From contig CM065884.1 in NCBI GenBank assembly GCA_033439255.1, positions 1,116,001-1,180,000 of the forward strand: a stretch of DNA of 64,000 nucleotides. Direction: 5' to 3'. The stretch comes from Hericium rajendrae. Lineage: Eukaryota; Basidiomycota; Agaricomycetes; Russulales; Hericiaceae. The notes under the pieces are model-generated. The model was not told the origin of the DNA. It worked only from the letters and a program-made list of their open reading frames with translations, and did not search any database. Of this stretch, positions 35,198 to 46,930 are shown piece after piece. Every line of letters starts with the position of its first letter. Position 1 is the stretch's first letter. A program made the position numbers and the translations under genes.

Positions 35198-36303
35198 TCA
35201 GCCGAAGCTGGCCCACTCGACGCTGAGATACGTCGCTTCCTTCTTGTCCGCGTCCCACCCGCAGAGCAGGTGCGCCTTTTTCGTGCCCGTGCCCAGGCGC
35301 CCGTGCGCGACGATCTCCATCGGCCGCAGGGGCGCGTCCGGGGACATCTGCACGGTCGCGACGAAGTGGGAGTGGTAGCGTAGTGGATCGCCTGTGATAC
35401 ACAAACATAGTACATCAATCAACATCAAATCACAGGGCATTTGAGCATGGGGACCATCACGCACCGGGATACACCAGCCAGTCGCCGCCGAACTTGCTCC
35501 CGCCGCCCATGTAGTATCCCTTCTCCCAGAGATCGCGGAAGACCTCGCACTTCGCGCGCTCGTTCTCGTTGGAGGGATAGTCCCAAATCCCGGCCACCCG
35601 CGCGCTCTCGAGCGTGCTGTGTGCATGCTCCTCGGGGACATACCAGCAGAAGTTGTCCGACGTCGCGGGACGACGACCGTGTACGGCGTGTTCGCGCTCA
35701 GACTTGCCGTGGGCGCAGGCGGTGGAGGGGGCGGGATGAACGTGCTCTCGGGCGTACTGGAGTCCGCGGCCTGCCGCGCGAGCTCATCGGCTCTGCGGCG
35801 CGCGCCTCGCGCTCGGCGCGCTTGCGCACGGCGGCCTCGCTCGTCGACTTGTCCTCCTTCGCGGCGGTCGACTGGCGCTCGAGGCGGTCGTACTGCTGCT
35901 TGATGTCCGCCTGGCGCTGGGCGTCCCAGGCGCTGAGCTCGGCGGGCGAGGGATCGTGGTGCGCGGGCGGGTCGTCGATGAGGACGGCGAGCTCTGCGGC
36001 GGACGGAGAAGTTAGAGATGGGGAGAGCTGTGGGCAGAGGGGGAGGACGGACCTTTTTCCATGAGGAGGACGACTTCCTCGGGCATGAGGACTAGGGGCA
36101 GGCCTAGGAAGGCGTTCTGCTGCGAGAGATGGGGGAGGGTGCCGGCGAGGACACCGCAGATGTGGTGCTTCGAACGCAGCGCGGCCGCATCTAAAGGCAA
36201 ATGTTTACGGATTTCAGTATGGGTGAGTGGGAAACGCACGTTCTATAGTCCAGACGAATGCATGCTTGTTGGAAAGATGGATTCGCACTTTCTCATCCGA
36301 CAT
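35198..36303 (-). CDS. SEN34: tRNA-splicing endonuclease catalytic subunit Sen34
   Basis: Cuts the 3' splice site of intron-containing pre-tRNAs in the nucleus or on mitochondria. N-terminal domain: MSDEKVRIHLSNKHAFVWTI, then HHICGVLAGTLPHLSQQNAF and GLPLVLMPEEVVLLM. A charged linker follows (LERQSTAAKEDKSTSEAAVR). The nuclease domain has WEKGYYMGGGSKFGGDWLVY followed by DPLRYHSHFVA, holding the family Tyr and His, and KKAHLLCGW with the Lys; ends SVEWASFG. Two one-base frame breaks (35796-35808 and 35663-35669) separate linker, middle and catalytic parts; all three parts are conserved, so I treat them as assembly indels. The stop lies 93 bp from the convergent EI24 stop. Confidence 0.9.
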
Positions 36304-37525
36304 GACAGTGTGCAAATGAGCGCGTCGGGGTGACGGCACCTGGATTGTGGCTCCGCGATCACTCGGCTGGTGACTCGGTCGTTGTCAAGATGATCCATTG
36401 CCATCTTTGCCCAAGAACTCACCAACATCCATTCACTGGCGTTGTCATCACCACTGGGATATCGTTCTCATGGCTGTCAACACCACTTACTTTTCAATAG
36501 CGGGTAGTGAGACAAGCTATCATGTGCCTGGACGTCTATCGACCTTATCCCAACGTCCTTCAACGTGGCAACGCGTTGCGATCATGAGGACAATAATCGG
36601 ACCTACAACGTCAAACTCAAATTTAATGGTCCCCACCCCATGTAGTATGCACCTACTTTCGAGAACAAATGATACTCTACACAATAGCAGAATATCGGCA
36701 TATCACGTACGTCGCCTCAGGCTGTACAACAATAAATCGCAGCGACGCACGGCGCTACCTCTGGCATCTGGCAACGGCGACTTTGTTTCAACTCGCGTCT
36801 GGGAAACCATCCACCAGGCTAGCAAGGATGGGGATAACAGATGCTATTGACGAATGCTGGAAGGATTTTTACACATTTCCGCCTTTTTGTGCTGCTCAGC
36901 ACAGCCATGATGCTATGGAGACATTGAAAGCCTCCGAAGCTCTCCAGGTGAGTATAAATATTTCGGTGCTTTGTTAGAACATCCTCGCGCCCCAGCTCTT
37001 CTATAAGAACCTCCTTCTATGCTGTCGACGTTGACTATGGACGTTATGGTGGCCGAAGAAGGGTGCTTGGACTCCGAGAAGGTTTTCTCGAGCTGGGCCT
37101 GGTATCTTATTCCCCGCTTCCTCGTTCTGCTGCTCTTTTCAAACATCTTCATCCGCGGTACCTGCGACTTATGGCGTGTCACGACGAAGCGCTATCATTT
37201 CGGTCGTCAATGGCTCAACGATTTTGTGTTTGAGCTTGGGCTCTGCATGCCTTTTCGTGGGTGGGACAGGGTACGTGGGTTCATTTATTCGTATTTCAGA
37301 TGTGATGCGATACGGAGCACTGACGGGGATCAGTCCATTGAGAGGTGTGCGCGGTACTTGCGTTCGTGGATGACAGAGGTGGGCAGTACATTTCTTCATG
37401 CCTGCATCCTCACTGACCATTGCATTCCGAACGTTCTGCATGACTAGGATTCAGCTGGTTCGGCACAATCGCACGTCAAGTCCACCGAATCTGCCCGTCT
37501 CTCGACTAACTGCTCACCCTCACAG
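36304..37525. other. 1.2-kb stretch with unresolved coding content
   Basis: Lies between the SEN34 start and the next supported plus-strand exon. It may contain 5' exons of that gene: a hydrophobic run AIISVVNGSTILCLSLGSAC lies at about 37188-37250 on the plus strand, followed by a GTACGT donor at 37270. I could not build a convincing model. Confidence 0.35.
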
Positions 37526-37983
37526 CGCATCTCCAAAGACCGCGACGGACGCATTGGTGTCCAGAACAATGCGTACGCGCAGCATGAGTGCACCAGCATG
37601 CCCACGCGTCATCAGCACCTCGTTCGCGGCTCGGTCGTGTACACGACGTGGTACGAATCGACGGGACCATTTCCCATCTACTCGCCGCCCTTCGTCCCCC
37701 CGCACCCGGCGTATCCCGGCGAGATCTACATTCACAGCGTCATCGATGGGAGGAAGCAGAAGCAGGTGTGGCTTTGGACGCAATACGGCACTTGGGAGGA
37801 GGCGCCGGCTACGGGCGCTGGACATCCCATCGTGAAGGATCGGTATCTGGTGATGACGCCGTCGGGACGTCCGAGCTGGGTGAAGGCGTCGACGCTCGCG
37901 CAGTATAAATCGTGAGTTTTTTTTCGCGTTGCAAGGGTGAAATGCTGACTATTTATTGTGCTAGGAGGGCGCGTAAGCTGTAG
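37526..37983 (+). CDS. Hypothetical protein, 3' part
   Basis: An exon beginning after the acceptor CCCTCACAG (37525) reads RISKDRDGRIGVQNNAYAQH, then LVRGSVVYTTWYESTGPFPI, EIYIHSVIDGRKQKQVWLWT and SGRPSWVKASTLAQYKS. A GT-AG intron (about 37913-37964) leads to RARKL and the stop at 37981-37983. The aromatic-rich segments and GT-AG joins show it is coding, but I recognise no domain. The start is not resolved; a membrane-anchor exon near 37180-37270 is one candidate. Function unknown. Confidence 0.55.
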
Positions 37984-38600
37984 AGCTCTAGGTCACGCAT
38001 GCTCGCCTGCTTCGGCCCGTATCCAACAATTCATGGACCAGAAAGGTGTCCTTGATCTCTTAATTTTCTTGTTTCGTCTTGTGGAGTTGTACGAATAAGG
38101 AGCTGATGTCGCCGCCCACGCAAGATGCTGGAGACAAAGACATCTCGAGGACAGGACTCGATTCCACATGTACGATTGAAATTTCTCCAGTGATCTAGTA
38201 GTACTACGTACCATCATTTCCACATGCTCTCCGACCTTATCCTGTAAATCTGTACAACGTCCTTACGTAGCGCGCATCCCGGAGGATTTCATGTGTCGAG
38301 ACAGATGTACTATTATTTCTTGATCAATCTCCCAGTCAGCTCTACTTCTCGTCTTCTTGGTTTTCGGCAGAGAAAAAAAATATTCGATCTTGACTGAACC
38401 ACCCTGTAGTGGTGTCACAATATCCCTCCTCCACTTTCCGATGCGACTCTCAAGGACCACAACGTCAAACAAAATACTGCAGACTGATACAAAAGATGTG
38501 CATAGCTAGGTTGACTATAATACAACAAACCTAACGGGTATCTCTACTCATACAACGCCTGTCCTTCATTTCCCATCTTCTCAACGTGCCCATCGGTGCA
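37984..38600. other. Gap between convergent genes
   Basis: About 620 AT-richer bases between a plus-strand stop and a minus-strand stop; no gene seen. Confidence 0.5.
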
Positions 38601-39154
38601 TTACTTCCCAGATACAGCCTCCCGCCCCGCTTGCTTCGCGCCCTCGTCGCCCACAACAGCACCATACCCATACTTCGCCGACCCGCCCGCCGCGCTCGCC
38701 GCACCACTCACCATCCCACTCACCCCTCCGCCCTCGCCGCTGCCAGGCGTGCGCGTCACGTTTGCCCACCCGTCATCTACATACACATAGTCAGCTCGGC
38801 CCTACCAAAACACCGGGGAAAGGATTGCTTTTGTTAGAATCCTCCGCAAGCGGATCAATATGCGTCGACTCAATAATCCCCGGCCGGCCCTCGACGACGC
38901 GCGCCGTCTCGCGGAACGTGCGCCGCGCCTGATTGTGCCCGTCGAACCCGGGCCTCGCGCCCGCGCCGCGCTGGTCGGTCGTCGGGTCCGTCACCTGACC
39001 GCACGAGGTCAGTGATACACAGGAAGGGAGGAAGGGGACGCACGAAGTTGGAGGCGAGCGGGTTCGCGTGCGTGCTGCTCGCGGTCGGGTTCGCGACGCC
39101 GGGGTGCATATCGACGCCTTTGTTCGCGCCGAGGGCGTGGTCGTTCAACGACAT
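38601..39154 (-). CDS. Small conserved-looking hydrophilic protein
   Basis: Three exons: MSLNDHALGANKGVDMHPGV through LASNF, then VTDPTTDQRGAGARPGFDGH with TARVVEGRPGIIESTHIDPL, then DDGWANVTRTPGSGEGGG and a Gly/Ala-rich end AAGGSAKYGYGAVVGDEG to SGK. Introns are GT-AG with donors GTGCGT and GTGTTT. The protein is about 135 residues, hydrophilic, Gly/Asn/Asp-rich and without Cys, a profile like small stress-associated or hydrophilin-type proteins. That comparison is by composition only. Confidence 0.6.
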
Positions 39155-39569
39155 GTTCGGTGGTTAGTGTTGCTGTGTAGGAAGATAGAAAGTTGCGGTT
39201 GGTTCGAGTTGATCGAAAGAGGTGCGTGATTGGTTGTAAACAGCAATAATGCGGAAGTAATCATATATAGTTGTGGGAGGCCCAGTATGACGCGAATCGA
39301 CGTCAGGGAGGCAGGAGGTTGAGGAGGACGAGAGCGGTTGGGAGCGGGTGGGGATGTCAGGTGGAGCGCTCCGAGGCTAATTGAGACCAAGCTGGTCGCG
39401 TGCGGGGGCCGCGGTATGGCTACTGGACTTACCATCCGTGCCAAAAACGCTTTTCACGAGCCAGAAAATGTAGAGCATCGTGCATTATGAGCGGTGTAGG
39501 ATGGTATACAGAAAATCAGAACCAAGGTGGTAGCGCTCCGTCATGCGCGAAAGAGGATAAACAAGCAAA

Positions 39570-40544
39570 TTACCACCGCTCACGATTGCTGAAGAACTTC
39601 TCGCGTGCCTCGCCACTGAGGACGTGGACGGCAAAGTCACCTGCATCGACCATGGCCCACCCGTCATGGATCGTCTTCCGGGAGTTGAGCGGGAGCGGGA
39701 GCGGCGGATTGCACGCGAGCAGCTGCGCGACAAATCAGTACGGACAGCTTCAGAGGAGCCACAAAGCATACCGTCTTCCGCACGAGCCGCACAACGGACT
39801 CGATCGCCCCGCGCTTCTCCGCGCCCTCCTTGACCTGCTCGAAACCATCAGCAACTGACGCAATCCGCAGCACGGCTCATGCACCTGCGCAATGACAATC
39901 CAGCTCCATATCCCTGTGGGCTCCATGACGCCCTCGCCGACATACGTGCGCCCGCGCCGCCTGCGGCCCTTCGGCATCGCGTCCGGCAGCGGCGGGCCCG
40001 GGGACGTCGGGAGGGGCTCGGTCACGAGGAGTGCGGCGGGCTCGAGGTGCGGGGAGTTGGCGAGCGCGGCGTGGAGTGCGCGGATCGGGGATGGGGCGGA
40101 GGGTGGGAGGGATGGGCGTTCGGCGGTGCGGGAGGGGAGGTGGGGAGGGGCCTGGCGCCGCGAAAAGGGCTCATCGGAGGGGTCGACGAACCAGGGCGTC
40201 GGAGGGGAGTCGGGAGTGGGGAGGGTGGAGAGCGCGCGGGCAGGTGGCAGTCGGTGTGACGAGGTGCGTTTGCAAACGTGAAGACCGCGTCGGGGAGCCG
40301 CGGACCGCACGAGAGAGGACGCGAGGGACTGCATGGGAGCGTGCCAGAGACTGGAGTCGGGAGTGGGGAGGGTGGAGAGCGCGCGGGCAGGTGGCAGTCG
40401 GTGTGACGAGGTGCGTTTGCAAACGTGAAGACCGCGTCGGGGAGCCGCGGACCGCACGAGAGAGGACGCGAGGGACTGCATGGGAGCGTGCCAGAGACTG
40501 GATGGTCGCTGTTGCAGGCTACGACTCCGAGAAGTCATTCGCAT
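39570..40544 (-). CDS. Mitochondrial RsfS/Iojap-family protein with duplicated presequence
   Basis: RsfS (Iojap) proteins bind the large ribosomal subunit protein L14; mitochondrial members (including the ATP25 N-terminal domain) act in mitoribosome assembly. The RsfS part reads IWSWIVIAQVKEGAEKRGAI, ESVVRLVRKT, then LNSRKTIHDGWAMVDAGDFA and VHVLSGEAREKFFSNRERW, on exons joined at good GT-AG sites. The N-terminus is a basic presequence, MQSLASSLVRSAAPRRGLHV, present twice because of a perfect 147-bp tandem repeat. The start is either 40544 (MRMTSRSRS) or 40481. About 110 Pro/Ser-rich residues separate presequence and domain. No frame error here. Confidence 0.85.
40206..40499. repeat. Perfect 147-bp direct tandem duplication
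   Basis: 40206-40352 and 40353-40499 are identical as read. The length is 49 codons exactly, so the duplication keeps the minus-strand RsfS-like frame and repeats its mitochondrial presequence. Confidence 0.95.
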
Positions 40545-40691
40545 TTTCGTGGTCCCAGAAAGGCAGGTGAGCGGGCCGGGGCGCCGGGCGCGCGTCTTGG
40601 CTCTTGGTATTGGAATCAGATGCTAGGAGGTGCCAACGGCGAGGACCACGTCCTCCTCCTCCCTCAGTACTACCAAAGTACTTTGTCAAAA

Positions 40692-41463
40692 ATGGCGTTC
40701 CGTCAGCTCGCGGTCATCGGTGTCACGTCGTTCCTCCTCGGTAAGCCTCCTCATGTCATGCATCCAACGTATCATTCATCACGACCCCGTCCAGGCCTCC
40801 TCTTCACGCACTGGATCGCCGACTCGCTCACCCTCTGGAAAGTCCCCATCACCGACGAGAACCTCTGGACCGCCGCGTCCTATTACCACATCCTCCTCAA
40901 GGGCCCCGCCTGGTTCGCCTACGCCGCCGTCCGCCGCCGTCGCCCTCGGCGCCGCCACCATCCTCTGGAGTCTCCGCGACGGCCAGGCCGGCAACCTCAT
41001 GTTCGACGGCGCGAGCATCTGTGCGTATCCCTTCCCTCGCTGCCCACCATACCCTCTAGCTTTTCCCCAGTCCTCTTCGGCACGTCCATCGCCGTGTACA
41101 CGTACTCCGTCCTGCCGAGTAAGCCCTCCCTTCCTCCGCACCCTCCTCTCCTCACCCGCACACCCAGATCTCCTCCAGCACTTCGTAACGCTGCCCCCAC
41201 ACACCGCCGCCACGCATTTCCCGCCCGCGCTCAAAAGGCCCACGCTCGAGCTCGCGTCGTCCAACCTCGTCTGCAGCGTCGCGCTCACGGGCGTGCTCGC
41301 GCTGCAGGCCGGCCGCTGGTGGGCCGAGCGCGCCGACGCCGACGACGAGCGCGAGATTGCCGAGGTCACTGTGCCGCCCCCCGTGCCGCCCGCGGAGGAA
41401 GGCGAGCGCAAGACGCGCGGGCGCCGCAAGCGGCCCGCGAAGAAGGATGCCGCGAAGCGGTGA
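40692..41463 (+). CDS. SHR3: SHR3-family ER chaperone for amino-acid permeases
   Basis: ER membrane chaperone needed to fold and export amino-acid permeases. MAFRQLAVIGVTSFLLG then LLFTHWIADSLTLWKVPITD (the family signature THWIAD), a second helix ASYYHILLKGPAWFAYAAV, VALGAATILWSLRDG, GTSIAVYTYSVLP, and a fourth helix NLVCSVALTGVLALQAGRWW before a charged tail ending in a Lys/Arg-rich run, as in Shr3. Introns are GT-AG (first donor GTAAGC). Between FAYAAV and VALGAATILW the frame shifts by one base at 40929-40932 (an extra C). About 215 bp separate its stop from the convergent LETM1 stop. Confidence 0.87.
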
Positions 41464-41677
41464 GGGCGCGCGTGTGGGCGCATGTATTTATCGATGACGC
41501 GCAGGAAAAAGCGCCGCGGGTCCGGACTGTGCCCCGGACACGAGATTCAACTCTCTGCCTTACGGCTGTAGAGTACCATTGGCTATACGTGCTCGTTCCG
41601 ACTATTAATTATGGGAGATAAGCAGGGGAATCGGACGATATTATGCGTATGCATTGTCTAGTTAGATGAGATGGGTC

Positions 41678-43921
<2,244 letters not shown>

Positions 43922-44104
43922 AAGAAAGGACTGGGTGGAGGCGCACTACGCTATGGGCATGCAGTGGGGGGTGATGGACTGTTACTCGGCGGGGTGTAAG
44001 GTAGTGTAGAGAAACTTGTAGACGCGTCGGACCGGCGACTTACATCACTGTTTGGTCCTTGTTTGTTCTTATCCTGCCGAAGCCCATCCTGCCAGTGATT
44101 GACC

Positions 44105-45583
44105 ATGGATTGCTCGACCCGACGTCTGCGGCGTACAAAAAGGCTCGCAGGCAGCACTGGAAGGCGACGAAAAATAGACCGAAGGACGTTGAGGCGGAAT
44201 GGACGCCCTTCCGCGCCGCCGAGAAAAAGTTCATGGCGCGCTTTCCGCCGCCCGACCTGAGCGAGGTGCTCGATCTCCATGTGGGAGACATAGAAAGTGG
44301 GTGGAAAGGCGATAGCCAAGGCATACAGTTCAAGGAAATTGCATTCGATTCACAGAACGAGAGCAAACGGGCATTTGCGCTGCCCCAGATTCCCGGTGCG
44401 TACGCATCATCGTAGTGCGAATGCATAAATCTCATCTTCGTACCAAGGTCTCGTTCTCTTGCCCGGTTTCATCGCCGCCCGCACACAACGCGACCTCATC
44501 CGTTGGTCCCTTACATCACAAGCCCGCACACCAAACGAGACCAACCTCGACACGCATTACATCCTTCCGCCCTCCGGGCTCTGGAAATCATATCTCCACA
44601 CCACGTCCCATAACCTCCCCGATGAGATCATCCAACCCCGCGCGCCCGCTTCGGCAGAATCTTCCCCTGGCTCTCAAACCCCGACTCGGCGAGAGCTGAT
44701 CGCGAACCCCCCACTGACCCCCGAATCGTACGCCGCGCTTGCGAACACGCCCAAACCGCCGCCCGCGCCCTCGCCCACGGCGCTCGCACTGCCTACCTCG
44801 CAGCTTATCCGCAAACTGCGATGGGTGAATATCGGATGGTACTACCACTGGGGCACGAAGATGTATGATTTTGCGCGTGGACCAGGGGTGGTGGACGAGC
44901 TTGTGCGAGGGGTATGCAAGGAGGTCGTTGGTGGAGTGAGGTGGGATGAGGTATTTGAGGGGGAGGTGCTGGAGGGCTGGGATGGAGACAGGGAATGGGA
45001 GGACTGGAAAGAGAACTATGGTAATACTTTGAATCTGCTATTTCTAAGGATTATGCTGATGGTTTTGTATGTGTAGAACCTGATGCTGGGATTGTGAACT
45101 TTTACCAGACGAAGGATACCCTCATGGGTCATGTCGACCGCTCAGAAGTCTGTACGATCTCACCTCTTGTCTCCATATCGTATGTACCTTACCTTTACCT
45201 TGCAAATGACGCTCATGTCCGACTGAAGACTCGGGAATGCCGCGATATTCCTCGTTGGTGGCCACACCCGCGATGTTGCACCGATTCCTATTCTCCTGCG
45301 CTCGGGAGATGTTGTCATCATGTCGGGACCTGCATGCAGACGAGCATATCATGGTTAGTGAATATTTGTACGCACATTATATCTTTTCTGACACATCGCC
45401 TCAGGTGTCCCGCGTGTTCTCGAGAACAGTCTCCCACGACATCTTGCAGAGAGTCTGGGAGAAGAGGGCTGGGAGTCTTACGCAGAATACATGAGTAGCA
45501 CAAGGATCAATGTGAACGTCCGGCAGGTGTTTCCCAAGGGATTTGACCCTGGGTTAGGCGATGATAATACCAGTCGCGTTTAA
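44105..45583 (+). CDS. ALKBH1: AlkB-family dioxygenase ALKBH1
   Basis: Fe(II)/2-oxoglutarate dioxygenase that removes methyl groups from tRNA (and reportedly DNA). LDPTSAAYKKARRQHWKATK, FKEIAFDS, LLPGFIAARTQRDLIRWSL; then the substrate and Fe region LRWVNIGWYYHWGTKMYDF, NFYQTKDTLMGHVDRSEV with the HxD pair, and further on the AIFLVGG and RDVAPIPILLRSGDVVIMSG blocks followed by RRAYHGVPR (distal His and the Arg pair). Ends GDDNTSRV. Introns are GT-AG. The ATG at 44105 is one base out of frame with LDPTSAAY; a missing base at 44107-44112 would make the start MD-LDPTS, as in homologues, but an upstream start exon is possible. Stop is 85 bp from the convergent ATP12 stop. Confidence 0.87.
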
Positions 45584-45667
45584 CTCTTTGTATGCGTGCA
45601 TCATGAAAAGTGCTAGCTGTGCATTAAATGGATGTATGTTTGTAAGTCTTTAGGCGATGATTGATGG

Positions 45668-46780
45668 CTACATATCCGCGAGTAGAATCGCTGCGCTCCC
45701 CAGTTGCCGTCGCACGTCGTGATAATCGACATCATGTGCTGCAAAAAAGAGCATGTTCCGTCAGAAGAGGAGCAAGTCATAAGCAAGCGGCACTTACTAT
45801 CCTCTACCTCTCCCCACCGCTCGATCTGGCTCATTACCTCCACCTGCGCCGCCAACGCCGCCTGCTCCGCCGTGAGCTGCTTACGCACCAGCGCAAGCGC
45901 GATGAGGAAGGACTTGGTGTGTAGGTCGCGCGCTCCATCGCTGCGAGCTGCCACCGGTCAAAGCCCTTCAGTACCTCTTCGAGTTTGCGCTTTGTTTCCT
46001 CCGGCTGTCTGCAAAAGAGGACGGATTCCGAGGTCTGGATCTCGACATTGAATGTGTCTCGCACCCAGCCTAGGAGGGGGTCCCAGTGCTCGCCTTGCAA
46101 GCGGATGAGGGGTGGGGGTCCTCCGGGTCGGCGTAGAAGCTACAAAGGGTCTTGTCAGAGAAACGCGACGGCGGATGTAGGGTAGATACGGACCAGACGG
46201 TATCCGTGTCCAGATACTTCAGAAGGTCCCTGCAGATTTCCGACCGCGTGGGCTCGTCTCCCGTTGCATCAATCGCCCTCGAAGCGATGGAGGTCTTCGT
46301 GAACGCATGTCAGCAGCAGACACGACTGAAAGGGGCACGAACGCACCATGGGCAAAGCATGCGCCTTCAGTACCACCTGTTGGTCCTCCCACTCCTTCGC
46401 AATCAGCGTCGCCGCAAGGACTTTCCGTTTCGGCAGGAGAAGTTGGTTTCCCGGATGGTGTCTTAAGAGGACGTCCGTCAAGTGTGATCGCGAGCTGTGT
46501 GCCATTGTCCCGAGGCTCGACGGAAACCGTTTTCCAGAAACGCTTCAGTGTCGCTTCCGCGCCTGGAAATAAGAGCAGACCGACTGAATGTTCATCTAAA
46601 TAAAGACCGTGAATACATACGGTTCGTATCGGTCGCAGGCGCGCCCTCCGGCGTAGCCTCAGTGGCCAGCGCGTACTGTCTAAAGGCGCCAGCGAATTTG
46701 AAGGGCCGTTCCCAGACGGCGCGACGGCATGTTGCAGGCGACGCGAGTCGCAGGGCGCGGGCTAGGCGTGCTGCTTGCAT
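45668..46780 (-). CDS. ATP12: ATP12, F1-ATPase alpha-subunit assembly chaperone
   Basis: Mitochondrial chaperone that binds F1 alpha until it pairs with beta. Presequence MQAARLARALRLASPATCRR; ALKRFWKTVSVEPRDNGTQL region; ITLDGRPLKTPSGNQLLLPK; KEWEDQQVVLKAHALPM; TSIASRAIDATGDEPTRSEI, CRDLLKYLDTDTVW; then HWDPLLGWVRDTFNVEIQTS, GFDRWQLAAMERATYTTKSF, LIALALVRKQLTAEQAALAA and the tail RRQLGSAAILLADM. Several GT-AG introns. One frame break at the G5 run 46114-46118 (DPEDP to PLIRLQGEHWDP), one base missing. It starts 150 bp from MSH3, head to head. Confidence 0.91.
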
Positions 46781-46930
46781 TTTGGGTCGTCGAGGGTGGA
46801 GTATACGACGTCGACGTCACCGACAGGCGCGAGAAATGGCGGACAGCAGGTCACGAGGGTCACGCGTCGGCGCGTCGCGTAATGCGCGCGCCTCTCCGTC
46901 CCACCACAACTCCCATCACCCACCGCGACG
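46781..46930. promoter_or_regulatory. 150-bp bidirectional promoter ATP12 / MSH3
   Basis: The ATP12 start (46780, minus) and the MSH3 start (46931, plus) are separated by 150 GC-rich bases with no TATA box, so both promoters must overlap here. Confidence 0.6.

Noticed and set aside
40031-40570. Plus-strand Arg/Gly-rich frame with a repeated segment
   Set aside because: Antisense of the RsfS-like presequence duplication; the minus strand has the splice signals and family motifs.
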